A DNA stretch of 26,624 bases. Source: an uncultured Collinsella sp. (lineage in GTDB: Bacteria > Actinomycetota > Coriobacteriia > Coriobacteriales > Coriobacteriaceae). The stretch lies in contig CAUBMI010000026.1 in assembly GCA_958436995.1 (NCBI GenBank), positions 1-26,624 on the forward strand, read 5' to 3'. Below are positions 8,049 to 16,412 of this stretch, one piece after another (within the stretch, counting starts at the first letter, position 1; every line of letters starts with the position of its first letter). The notes below the pieces were generated by a model, which made no database searches, was not told where the DNA came from, and was given only the letters and a program-made list of their open reading frames with translations. Made by a program: the position numbers and the translations under genes.

Positions 8049-8311
8049 TAGGCGATCTCTGCGCGAGCGGCCTCGATGGCGCGCGTAAGCTGATCGGCGC
8101 AAGAGGTCTTCTTCATGCCGCAGGTATTGCCGGCAAGAACCTCAATCACGCGATCAGCAGGAGCACCCTCGACCAGCTTAGAGATAGCCTTGAGATTGCC
8201 GTTGCAGCCGCCGGTAAACTCGACGCCCACCACCTTGCTGCCGTCATCGGACAGGTCAAGGTGGATATTGCGAGCGCATACGCCCTGAGGCTTGTAATCA
8301 AAACTAATCAT
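8048..8311 (-). CDS. small TSCPD-domain protein (TIGR03905 type)
   Basis: 87 residues with the pattern GGCNGNLKAISKLVEG, NTCGMKKTSCADQL near the C-terminus, typical of the stand-alone TSCPD family whose domain also occurs at the end of some B12-dependent ribonucleotide reductases. Four cysteines (one near residue 12, then in GGCNG, NTCGM and KTSCA) suggest metal or redox chemistry, but the biochemical role of the stand-alone family is not established. The ATG has GAGGGG 6 bp upstream. It is the first gene of a two-gene unit with the Tat lipoprotein. Confidence 0.88.
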   Translation of the reverse strand: MISFDYKPQGVCARNIHLDLSDDGSKVVGVEFTGGCNGNLKAISKLVEGAPADRVIEVLAGNTCGMKKTSCADQLTRAIEAARAEIA

Positions 8312-8424
8312 TGCGTTCCCCTCTCGTAAAGCAATTTCAGACGTCTATTATCCCCGTCCGAACCGATAAAGTATCGCGGGCACCGATTCAACATTCCCCA
8401 ATGCGCAAACCGGCGGTAGCAATA

Positions 8425-10224
8425 CTAGCAATCTGCTTCCCGAGCGTGGACTTTTCGTTTCTCTTGATACATGTTGTGGTCAGCGATGTGGTAAATCTCG
8501 GTCAGTGTATAACCGGGTGCCTCTGCCGTCGCGACGCCAAACGACGCACTGACTGTCAGCACCTCATCGCTCGCAGCAGCAAGGCTGAGGCGAAGATCTT
8601 GCACTACTTCACATGCGGATTCGCGATCGGTGTGAGGGCAAATCAGCAAGAACTCGTCGCCACCAATGCGCATAGGCACAAACTTCTCGCCTGCCGTTCG
8701 CCTCAATACAGACGCCGTACGCCGTAGCAGCTCATCGCCCATTTCGTGACCATAGAGATCATTGGTATGCTTGAGGAAATTGCAGTCCATCATGATCACA
8801 CTCACGGGCAGGGACTCGTTCACCAAGTCATCGCCAAGGGACTCAAGGTAATTTCTATTGCGAAGCCCCGTCAGCTTGTCCTGGAAAGAAAGCTCCTCGG
8901 CGCGCTTTGTCATCGAGATGTTATGCGTCGCCACGACGACCGATTCCAGTCGACCCTGCTCATCGCGGCGCTGTGGAACAACCTGCAGCGAATACCACGT
9001 ACCTCGGCAGTCTCGTACCTCGGCATCCAAGTACGGCACGCCCTCCATACGATCCCGAAGCGTCTTTATATCTAAGAGCTCCATGACCGCCTCGCGACTT
9101 TCGGGACTCACAATGTCTCGGCAAACCGTTGCAAAAAAGTCATATGCCTCGGCGTGCTCGTCAAATATCTTCGCCACCGATGGCGACATGTTAATCCCCT
9201 CGATCTCGAGCGTGTCGAGATGCAACAGGAGGGTCGACTCATACGCGGAACTGATGGCATTGATGATGCCGAGCTGCTTGTCCTTTTCGGCCAAATTGCG
9301 ACGATCGGCGACGATACGCACCAACAGCACTACAACCAAAAACACCAGGAACGCCAGTACGCCGGCAGCGATAAATGAAATCCTACCCGACATGACCTCA
9401 GATTTGGGATAGAGCGCAAACAGGCGATAGTCCTTATACGCCGCACGCACGGCATACCAGGTACTTCCCCGATATTCGACACGTGTTAAGCCTTCGTCTT
9501 TCCAATCAATTCCGCTATCGGCAAGAAGCCGGGCGAGAGCTATATCGACGGTCGAATCGTTTGAAGAAACGATTTGCATATCGCGCATCACGAACACCGT
9601 TGGGCTCTGATGGAATGTGTTGTTCACGAGCACGTCGGCGATCGTATACGAATAATCATCGGCGGGCTCGGGCGCAAGCGATCGATACCCCAGCGCTACG
9701 CCATCACCGTACGGAACAACACTCACGGCAAAATCGACATCGCGACGCTCAACGACCGTCGAGTAGGACACCTTGGATCCTCGATACATCGATGCGACCG
9801 ACGAACAGGCCAGCTCCTCTCGCCACAGCATCAGCGGATCGCGACCGTCAATATCGTAATGAGCGGCCATATGGCCGTCGGCGTCCATGACCAACATTCC
9901 CGAAAGGTGCTCGGTATGGACGTACTCCTCGACGAGGTCATCGTTGACTTCAACGTGATCAGCTGGCAAGAACGTCGAAAACGACTCGAGCGCGGCATCC
10001 AAATTGTGCGTCGCTTCGGTTTTTCTTCCCTGTTCATATCGGTCATATTTTTCGCAGGCGTTTTTTAAAAACACCATGGTTTCCTGACCAAACCCAAGCG
10101 TTTTATCGAGACAGCGATGCGTGCCGACCACATACAGCAGACCCAACAGGACAGCGCTGACCACAACGCAGATAGCCGCGGTGACTAATGCCTTTCGGCG
10201 CAAGCGGCGCTCATCATTTGTCAT
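8425..10224 (-). CDS. membrane diguanylate cyclase with extracellular sensor and PAS-like domain
   Basis: Predicted to make cyclic di-GMP from two GTP. 599 residues: helix about 12-33, a large extracytoplasmic sensor about 35-280, helix about 283-305, a PAS-like region about 320-440 ending in VVVATHNISMTKRAEE, then a GGDEF domain. The domain starts QDKLTGLRNRNYL and holds the intact signature GGDEF at 521-525. No RxxD appears five residues before the signature (GEKF is there), so product inhibition at the usual I-site is not expected. The start overlaps the upstream stop as ATGA, so it is translationally coupled to the solute-binding protein, which probably supplies the signal. No EAL or HD-GYP partner is in the window. 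Confidence 0.93.
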   Translation of the reverse strand: MTNDERRLRRKALVTAAICVVVSAVLLGLLYVVGTHRCLDKTLGFGQETMVFLKNACEKYDRYEQGRKTEATHNLDAALESFSTFLPADHVEVNDDLVEEYVHTEHLSGMLVMDADGHMAAHYDIDGRDPLMLWREELACSSVASMYRGSKVSYSTVVERRDVDFAVSVVPYGDGVALGYRSLAPEPADDYSYTIADVLVNNTFHQSPTVFVMRDMQIVSSNDSTVDIALARLLADSGIDWKDEGLTRVEYRGSTWYAVRAAYKDYRLFALYPKSEVMSGRISFIAAGVLAFLVFLVVVLLVRIVADRRNLAEKDKQLGIINAISSAYESTLLLHLDTLEIEGINMSPSVAKIFDEHAEAYDFFATVCRDIVSPESREAVMELLDIKTLRDRMEGVPYLDAEVRDCRGTWYSLQVVPQRRDEQGRLESVVVATHNISMTKRAEELSFQDKLTGLRNRNYLESLGDDLVNESLPVSVIMMDCNFLKHTNDLYGHEMGDELLRRTASVLRRTAGEKFVPMRIGGDEFLLICPHTDRESACEVVQDLRLSLAAASDEVLTVSASFGVATAEAPGYTLTEIYHIADHNMYQEKRKVHAREADC

Positions 10225-11057
10225 GATTCCGCTCCTTGCCCGTCCGTCGTCGCCCCTGCCTTGTACTTGCCCACAATGCGCTCAATCGTGCCATCTCGAT
10301 CCATCTCGAACAGCACGGTATTGAGGTTTTTGACGTACTCCCCCTCATAGCCGTCCTTAAACGCGACGCCAAGGTCAACCGTCATAACGTTGTCGGCAAA
10401 CACACGGTACAGGCCGGGATACTGGGCGACGAGTCGATCGAGCGACTGAACGTCCGCCATCCAACAGTCAACATACCCCTTGACGAGGGCGGCTTTGCAG
10501 AGTTCGGCGGAGCCATATGATTTGATATGCACGTCCGACGAGATTTCCAGATCGCCTGCAAGCAATCGGCGTTCACTCACCGAACCGGAAATCACCGCAA
10601 CAGTCTTGCTGCCATCGAGATACGCCAAGGACTTGATACCACTCGTTTTCTTGGTGGCAACCGAAACCGTCAAGGTTAGATACGGCTCAGTCCAGTAATA
10701 CTCGTCTTCGCGATAACAGGGCGAATAGTCGCACCACAGGCAATCGATCTCGCCGTTTTTGAGCAGGCGATCGCGATCATTCCAAGATATGTCAATGAAT
10801 TGCGGCTTGATTCCCGCACGCTTGCAAGCCTCGCGGGCGATATCGATATCGATACCGACGTAATCGCCCGCGATATCGGTATACACATAGGGATCGTTAT
10901 CCGTAACGCCGATTTTGAGCACCGGGAGATCTTTATCGGATTCACTCGATGAGGTAGAACTGCTTCGAGCGGTATACGTCAGGGCAACCGCACAGACAGC
11001 AACAAGGAGTATGAGCACAGACGAGACAATGGCGGCTCGCTTGATACGTCTGGGCAC
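10221..11057 (-). CDS. membrane-anchored family 3 solute-binding protein
   Basis: 278 residues. One N-terminal hydrophobic helix (about 8-29) with no lipobox and no clear cleavage site, then an SBP_bac_3-type domain: LKIGVTDNDPYVY, GDYVGIDIDIAREACKRAG, NGEIDCLWCDYSP, and a C-terminal DRDGTIERIVGKYKAG. Such proteins bind amino acids or similar small molecules. No ABC permease or ATPase gene is adjacent. Instead the stop codon overlaps the diguanylate cyclase start, which points to a sensing rather than a transport role. The GTG start is preceded by AAAGGGGG at short spacing, so the exact start is somewhat uncertain. Confidence 0.88.
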   Translation of the reverse strand: MPRRIKRAAIVSSVLILLVAVCAVALTYTARSSSTSSSESDKDLPVLKIGVTDNDPYVYTDIAGDYVGIDIDIAREACKRAGIKPQFIDISWNDRDRLLKNGEIDCLWCDYSPCYREDEYYWTEPYLTLTVSVATKKTSGIKSLAYLDGSKTVAVISGSVSERRLLAGDLEISSDVHIKSYGSAELCKAALVKGYVDCWMADVQSLDRLVAQYPGLYRVFADNVMTVDLGVAFKDGYEGEYVKNLNTVLFEMDRDGTIERIVGKYKAGATTDGQGAES

Positions 11058-11120
11058 GCGCCCCCTTTCATCGAAACAGCAGTTAAGTTCATTTTATTAC
11101 CGGGGGCCGATACAGCAGCG

Positions 11121-11154
11121 AAAAAAAGCGCCTTGCCCAAGACGGGCAAGGCGC
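11121..11154 (-). terminator. strong intrinsic terminator, probably the ancestral purB terminator
   Basis: The perfect 11-bp stem GCGCCTTGCCC/GGGCAAGGCGC with a 5-nt loop is followed on the minus strand by seven T (11121-11127). It now ends transcription of the adhesin gene. It lies just after a duplicate purB 3' end, so before the insertion it was probably the purB terminator. Confidence 0.93.
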
Positions 11155-11201
11155 CAATGGTTGAAATGTATCGGCAAACGGTCGAATTAGGTCAACCCTA
11201 C

Positions 11202-11252
11202 TCGAAGCTCAGCTGCTCCAGGCGATCGAAGACCGTGTCGATGCGGGTGACG
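11202..11252 (-). pseudogene. duplicate of the purB 3' end
   Basis: On the minus strand this fragment reads TRIDTVFDRLEQLSFE and then TAG. Positions 11211-11250 are identical to 14972-15011 at the true purB end. The fragment ends differently (LSFE rather than LEF) and is followed by a strong terminator. The likely reading is that this is the original purB terminus, separated from the gene body by insertion of the adhesin segment. Confidence 0.85.
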
Positions 11253-11263
11253 AGCGGGGTACC

Positions 11264-14200
11264 CTAACGCTCGAAACGTTTACACATAAGAGCGAAAGCG
11301 ATCAGCGAAGCGCCGGCAACGGCCATAATAAAGGCGACAGCAAGGGCCTGGTCGCCCGTATTGGCGAGCGCGCCCTTAGTAGCCTTAACAGACTTTTTGG
11401 TCACCTTAGTCGTCGTCTGCTGACTAGGCCGGGACGGCGTCACGGGCTGCGTAGGCTGAACCGGCTCACCATTGGCCTCCTCGCCCGTCACCACGTACGT
11501 CGAGAAGTGGCTCGTGCGGAAGCAAAGGTAGTCGCCCTCGGGCCACGTATCCATAGCCTGAGTGGAACCATCCTCGGCAACGTAGAGCACCTTGAGATTG
11601 GTGAGCGCCTTCATGGCTGCGGTCATCTTGACACGAACGATGAAGGACATGCCATCGAAGTCCTCGATAACCTCGCCATTCTTGAGAAGCTTGATATCGA
11701 GCTTCTCGGCAACCTTGGTAGCCCCCTGCTCAAGGCCGGAAATCGTAGCATTGGCGGCGTCGGTAAGATTTGTCGGTTCCTCGACCACAAGAGAGATGCT
11801 GTTGTTCTGGGCAATGCCGGCAGCGGCATTGTTCTCGGCGCTTACGCTAACATCCGTTCCGTCGCTACCTGCAACACCCGCAATGGTCCTCGCCGCTACA
11901 GTAACGGTACAGGTCATTGTTTTGTCACCACAGGTGACGGTGATCGTGGCGGTACCGGCCTTAAGCGGCGTCACGACGCCGTCTTTGACCGTAGCGATCG
12001 ACGAATCGCTGGAGGTCCATCTCACCGTCGTATCGTCTGCATCGGCAGGACTCACCGTTGCGGAGAGCTTTGCGGAGGCATCACCGACGGTAAAGGACAG
12101 GCTCGTCTTGTCGAGCTCGACTTTCTGAACGGGGTTGGTCACGGTCACCGAGACGGTTTGGGAGAGCGACTCTGCAGTGATGACAAATGAGCCAGAACCG
12201 GTCTTTAGGGCGGTAACGGTGTAGGAGCCATCGCCGTTGTCGACAACCTTAAACGCCTTCGAAGCGCCCGTGTCATCCAGAGCAAGCTTGGTCTCGTCGA
12301 CCTCACCCGCAAGGGCTCCAACAAGAGAAATCTTCACGGTGCCCTCTTCGCCCTTCTTAAGGTTAAGAGCGGTCTGGTCGACCGTAAGGTTCGTTGCGGG
12401 ATTAGAGACGGTCACCGCGCAATCCTGAGAATAGACGCCGTCTTCAGTCGAAACGGTGATGGTTGCGGCACCCTTGGAGACAGCCGTCACCTTTCCGGTT
12501 TGATCGACCGTAGCGACGCTCTCATTGCTGGACTTCCAAACAACTGTCTGGTTAGCCTCCGCGGGAACGACCGCCGCCTTAAGCTGCTCGGTTGCAGCGC
12601 CCGCAAGCGCGACCTTCTGCTTATCGAGCATGATGCCCGTAGCAGGCTGAATAACGGTCACCTTGCACGTGGCGCTATACTCTCCGTCCTCAGTGGTGAC
12701 GGTGATCGTAGCGGCACCTGCCTTGACCGGGGTCACGATGCCGTCTGCAACCGTGGCGACCGTAGGATCGCTCGACGACCAGGACAAGTTCTTGTTCGTT
12801 GCATTATCGGGCTCAACCGCTGCGGTCAACGTCGAGGGCTCACCGCCCACAGCAAGTTTAAGATTCGACGCGCTGAGGCTGACGCCCGAGACCTTTACGA
12901 CCGGAGTGGTTACCGTAATTGTATCCGTGGTTGCAGAGACCCCATCAACCGTTGCCGTGATCGTGGCATCACCGTCACCGACAGCGGCAACAAGACCGTT
13001 TCCATCGACGGTAAGGACGCTCTCGTTAGAAGAGGACCAGACAACCTTACTGGCCGCATCGTCAGGGGAAACCTTTGCCTTCAACTGCTGAGTCGTGCCC
13101 TTGTCCATAGATGTTGAGTAACCATCCGCAATGGAAACCGTCGTTTTTGCAGGTTCCTCGCCAGGCTTGACGACATGAACGGTCATCGTGTCACAGAGAA
13201 GGCCCCCATTATCGGGGTCACCGAGATAGACGTCTATCTTTGCAGTGCCGTAGCCATTCGGATGCGCGAAATATCCTGCTGTACTTGAGCTCACAGCGTA
13301 CATCTCGATGCTAACGATGCTAGGGTCTGATGACACGAATCGATATTCAGAATATGGATATTTATCGAGAAGCTCTACAGCCTCCTTCGTCAACACAGTT
13401 CCAAAGTAATCGCGATATCTGTTCGCATCAAGCAGATAATCGTCCGTGCCGGTGCGGTCTGGAGCTAATTCGCTTTCAATTGAGATTTCGCTCTCCTTCA
13501 AGAATGCAATCGAAGGTTTAACGGATGGGTAGGGAATCACATCTATGGTGCCGACATGTTTGCCGCCGAACGAATCCGTCGCCTCAATAGTTGCAGTCCC
13601 CACCTTGATTGCGGTGACCCGATCTCCCTCTATCGAAACAATGTCTTGTCCTTTTATAACTGAATAGGATAATTTCCACGTTTGAGACTGGTAGTCACGC
13701 GATGAATCTCTGCAAGCTTGCCCGGTTGAATTCAGTTCAACATCAATCAAATCACTCGAATCGATCCATGCGTTAGAGCCGATAGCCATTTTTCCGCTCA
13801 TGTTTTTCTCAACAAAAGCGGGACCCTGTTCCTTCATCACCACGTCGCAGAGTCGTTTCTTCTGATAAATATCTTGCGCGTAGTCACTCACGCCTATCCG
13901 GAGTTCACTAGCGCTGCTGCTGTGCGGATTAATATAAACAGGAGCCTGCAGCTGATAATCGGCAGAATTGCTACACTCCGTTATCTGATCACTGCTTAGC
14001 TGCGTATAAAGCCCCGACCCATCGTCATAAGAGCTATTTCCATAGATATCAAACGCCGTCGGCTCCTCATCGGGCCGCTCAAATGCGAGCAGCACTTTCC
14101 CTTTCTCAGAGCCATAGTGTTGTTTTCCGCAAACAGGACACTTCTCGATATATAACAACGTCAGAGAAGACACAGGCTTTGCCTTGTCCGAATTGTTTGC

Positions 14201-14665
14201 ATACTTTATTTCTTTTATTTTGTTTTGAGACTTAGCAAGGCTTATTTCAAGATAACCCTCCGCTTTGTAACCCTCATAATTGAACTCAGCAGTTATCCGA
14301 AGCTTGCCGTCTCCAACAGACACTGGGGACAACGTATATTCCCATTGTCCATAGATGTTTGAAAGCGAGATATTCTCTGCATCATCACTCGAAATCGTTA
14401 GCGTGTAATTCTCGGGGTTTTGCGCCGCTTGAGCTATCTCCTGGGACGGAGCTCCCGGAAGCGAAAAGCGGACACTTCCATTCAGTCTTTGCCCGACCGC
14501 AACAGAACAATATTTCAAAACACTGTCCTGTGAAACAGAAACGAGAACCTCTCCTCCCTTAGTTTCCGATGCGACCGCTATTGATGGCGTAGCGACTGAA
14601 ACTGCCGTTACGGCAGCCAAAACGGCACAAAATGCGGCGGCTATCCTCCAAAACCCTTTTCTCAT
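11264..14665 (-). CDS. cell-wall-anchored BIG2-repeat adhesin with LANTG sorting signal
   Basis: Surface protein of about 1133 residues from the ATG at 14665. Signal peptide MRKGFWRIAAAFCAV... to about residue 33, then a unique region (about 34-500) with the cysteine pair CPVCGKQH at about 176-183. Four clear BIG2 Ig-like domains lie near 509-587, 592-672, 676-754 and 846-924 (repeated patterns WSSSNESVLTVD, ATITVTTEDG), with a divergent one at about 758-844. A Thr/Lys-rich stalk, LANTG at about 1100-1104, a hydrophobic helix and the tail CKRFER complete the sortase signal. Starts at 14701 and 14713 are possible; all have poor ribosome-binding spacing. The unique region is visibly more AT-rich than the repeats. 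It lies between duplicated purB ends, with a G9 tract upstream. It probably binds host or mucus ligands, but no specific one can be named. Confidence 0.9.
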   Translation of the reverse strand: MRKGFWRIAAAFCAVLAAVTAVSVATPSIAVASETKGGEVLVSVSQDSVLKYCSVAVGQRLNGSVRFSLPGAPSQEIAQAAQNPENYTLTISSDDAENISLSNIYGQWEYTLSPVSVGDGKLRITAEFNYEGYKAEGYLEISLAKSQNKIKEIKYANNSDKAKPVSSLTLLYIEKCPVCGKQHYGSEKGKVLLAFERPDEEPTAFDIYGNSSYDDGSGLYTQLSSDQITECSNSADYQLQAPVYINPHSSSASELRIGVSDYAQDIYQKKRLCDVVMKEQGPAFVEKNMSGKMAIGSNAWIDSSDLIDVELNSTGQACRDSSRDYQSQTWKLSYSVIKGQDIVSIEGDRVTAIKVGTATIEATDSFGGKHVGTIDVIPYPSVKPSIAFLKESEISIESELAPDRTGTDDYLLDANRYRDYFGTVLTKEAVELLDKYPYSEYRFVSSDPSIVSIEMYAVSSSTAGYFAHPNGYGTAKIDVYLGDPDNGGLLCDTMTVHVVKPGEEPAKTTVSIADGYSTSMDKGTTQQLKAKVSPDDAASKVVWSSSNESVLTVDGNGLVAAVGDGDATITATVDGVSATTDTITVTTPVVKVSGVSLSASNLKLAVGGEPSTLTAAVEPDNATNKNLSWSSSDPTVATVADGIVTPVKAGAATITVTTEDGEYSATCKVTVIQPATGIMLDKQKVALAGAATEQLKAAVVPAEANQTVVWKSSNESVATVDQTGKVTAVSKGAATITVSTEDGVYSQDCAVTVSNPATNLTVDQTALNLKKGEEGTVKISLVGALAGEVDETKLALDDTGASKAFKVVDNGDGSYTVTALKTGSGSFVITAESLSQTVSVTVTNPVQKVELDKTSLSFTVGDASAKLSATVSPADADDTTVRWTSSDSSIATVKDGVVTPLKAGTATITVTCGDKTMTCTVTVAARTIAGVAGSDGTDVSVSAENNAAAGIAQNNSISLVVEEPTNLTDAANATISGLEQGATKVAEKLDIKLLKNGEVIEDFDGMSFIVRVKMTAAMKALTNLKVLYVAEDGSTQAMDTWPEGDYLCFRTSHFSTYVVTGEEANGEPVQPTQPVTPSRPSQQTTTKVTKKSVKATKGALANTGDQALAVAFIMAVAGASLIAFALMCKRFER

Positions 14666-14732
14666 TCCCCTAAGTCCAATCTCTCGTGAAAAATGCAGCA
14701 TTCTCCCACACATTAAAATTGTCTTAAGGATA

Positions 14733-14741
14733 CCCCCCCCC
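14733..14741 (-). repeat. G9 homopolymer upstream of the adhesin start
   Basis: The minus strand has nine consecutive G between the candidate promoter and all plausible adhesin start codons. Tracts of this length are prone to slippage. With eight G the open frame upstream would be in frame with the adhesin; with nine it stops three codons later. Confidence 0.7.
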
Positions 14742-14823
14742 AACCGACACTGACAAGCTAATGTTTGTCGGAAGAGTCAAATTATCGGCAAGCGACATCC
14801 CCGCATTAAAAATCGCCCGTTGT

Positions 14824-14853
14824 AATGTAGCTTTTCCAAGCACTCTCACGCAA
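14824..14853 (-). promoter_or_regulatory. candidate adhesin promoter
   Basis: TTGCGT (14848-14853) and TACATT (14824-14829) on the minus strand are 18 bp apart. It lies at the foot of the purB terminator hairpin and would give a leader of over 100 nt containing the G9 tract. Confidence 0.35.
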
Positions 14854-14889
14854 AAGCCCCGTCGGCAAAACGAGTTACCAACGGGGCTT
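14854..14889 (-). terminator. terminator of the present purB gene
   Basis: On the minus strand AAGCCCCGT and ACGGGGCTT form a 9-bp stem around an 18-nt loop, followed by TTGCG. It lies about 70 bp after the purB stop and within the inserted segment. Confidence 0.6.
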
Positions 14890-14961
14890 GAGCCGGAAAT
14901 CCACACTTCAATTGAGGGCAAAAGCAAACTGATCGGTTTGACTACGCCCCAAATCAATCAG

Positions 14962-16305
14962 TTAGAACTCGAGCTGCTCCAGGCGATCGAAGACCGTGTC
15001 GATGCGGGTGAGGAAGTCCCACGGATCAAAGATCTCGTCGAGCTTCTCCTGGCTGACGGTGCAGCGCGGATCAGCCTCGAGACGCTCCTTAAAGGTGGGA
15101 CCGGAGACGCAATCCTGCACCTCGTGCCAGGTAGCCATGGCGTTTTCCTGCACGATCGCATAGGCATCTTCGCGGGTGATGCCCGTATCGACGAGGGCCA
15201 GCAGGACCTTGGAGGAGAAGATGAGACCGCGAGTCTTGTTGAGGTTGGCCATCATGCGAGCCGGATACAGCTGCAGGCCGTCAATAACGCGAATGAGACA
15301 CTGGAACATGTGGTCGAGTGCGATAAAGCTATCGGCCTGGGCGACGCGCTCGGCAGAGGAGTGCGAAATGTCGCGCTCATGCCACAGGGCGACATTGTCG
15401 AAAGCGACCTGGGCATTGGACTTCACGATGCGCGACAGGCCACAGACCTTCTCCATGGTGATCGGGTTGCGCTTGTGCGGCATGGCGGAGCTGCCCTTTT
15501 GACCCTTGCGGAACGGCTCCTCGGCCTCGAGCGTATCGGTCTTCTGCAGATTGCGAACCTCGGTAGCGATGCGCTCGCAGGTGGCCGCCGTGGTGGCGAG
15601 GACGCCGGCGAGGTAGGCATGATGGTCGCGGGAGATGACCTGCGTGGACAGCGGGTCGTGGACCAGACCCAGGCGCTCGCAGACGTACTCCTCGACGAAC
15701 GGCTCGATGGAGCTGTAGGTGCCGACGGCACCGGAGATGGCACCGAAGGCAACATTCTTGCGAGCGTCCTCAAGACGATCGAGATCGCGCTTGAGCTCCC
15801 ACGCCCAAGAGCCGAACTTCATACCGAAGGTCATCGGCTCGGCATGAATGCCGTGGGTGCGGCCGGCGCAGAGCGTATTGCGCTCCTCGAAGGCGCGGCG
15901 CTTGCAGATCACGCCGAGCTTCTTGACGTCCTCGATAATCAGGTCACACGCTTGAGTAAGCTGATAGCACAGAGCCGTATCACCCAGGTCGGAGCTGGTC
16001 ATACCGTAGTGAACCCAGCGGCTAGGCTTGGGCTCGCCCTCGGGAACATCGGCGTCGATATATTCCTTCATGTTGGTCAGGAAGGCGATGACATCGTGGC
16101 GCGTGACTTCCTCGATCTCGTCGACCTTTGCCTTCTCAAAGTTGGCATGGTCGCGGATCCACTGGGCTTCGTCTTTAGAAATGCCGATCTTACCGAGCTC
16201 CGCCTGGGCCTCGCAGGCCAGAACCTCGATCTCCTGCCAAATGGCGTACTTGTTCTCGAGGGAGAAGATGTGTCCCATCTCCGGGCGGGTATAGCGATCG
16301 ATCAT
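14962..16305 (-). CDS. purB: adenylosuccinate lyase
   Basis: Releases fumarate from SAICAR and from adenylosuccinate in purine synthesis; cytoplasmic homotetramer in known members. 447 residues with the superfamily signature GSSAMPHKRNPI, the TSSDLGDTALCYQL segment and the catalytic-His region GRTHGIHAEP. The ATG at 16305 has AAGGAG 5 bp upstream, so the longer reading from 16371 is rejected. The last residues, LEQLEF, are encoded by sequence that belongs to the inserted segment. An alternative ending, LEQLSFE, lies 3.76 kb away at 11202-11252. The enzyme core is intact, so function should be kept. Confidence 0.96.
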   Translation of the reverse strand: MIDRYTRPEMGHIFSLENKYAIWQEIEVLACEAQAELGKIGISKDEAQWIRDHANFEKAKVDEIEEVTRHDVIAFLTNMKEYIDADVPEGEPKPSRWVHYGMTSSDLGDTALCYQLTQACDLIIEDVKKLGVICKRRAFEERNTLCAGRTHGIHAEPMTFGMKFGSWAWELKRDLDRLEDARKNVAFGAISGAVGTYSSIEPFVEEYVCERLGLVHDPLSTQVISRDHHAYLAGVLATTAATCERIATEVRNLQKTDTLEAEEPFRKGQKGSSAMPHKRNPITMEKVCGLSRIVKSNAQVAFDNVALWHERDISHSSAERVAQADSFIALDHMFQCLIRVIDGLQLYPARMMANLNKTRGLIFSSKVLLALVDTGITREDAYAIVQENAMATWHEVQDCVSGPTFKERLEADPRCTVSQEKLDEIFDPWDFLTRIDTVFDRLEQLEF

Positions 16306-16349
16306 AGCGGCTCCTTTTTGGTTATTGGCACGTTGGTCGTAACCCAACC

Positions 16350-16355
16350 ATTGTA
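16350..16355 (-). promoter_or_regulatory. possible -10 box of purB
   Basis: TACAAT on the minus strand lies about 45 bp before the purB start codon. No convincing -35 is visible, so this is tentative. Confidence 0.3.
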
Positions 16356-16412
16356 CCGTGCGCAGGTGCAAGTATGGGCTGCAGGCATTAACCTAACATT
16401 TTGCCGCAAGAG

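Larger units (their letters stand above)
11211..15011. mobile_element. putative 3.76-kb insertion at the purB 3' end, bounded by 40-bp direct repeats
   Basis: Identical 40-bp direct repeats at 11211-11250 and 14972-15011 bound a segment of about 3.76 kb that holds one gene, the BIG2 adhesin. One repeat completes the present purB gene and the other carries the alternative purB terminus plus terminator. This is the pattern left by site-specific integration into a gene 3' end that restores the coding sequence. The segment holds no recombinase gene, so movement in trans, deletion of the recombinase, or homologous recombination must be considered. Confidence 0.6.

Noticed and set aside
14724..14957. 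77-codon minus-strand frame upstream of the adhesin
   Set aside because: It crosses the purB terminator hairpin and the G9 tract and has no domain; kept only as part of the phase-variation idea.
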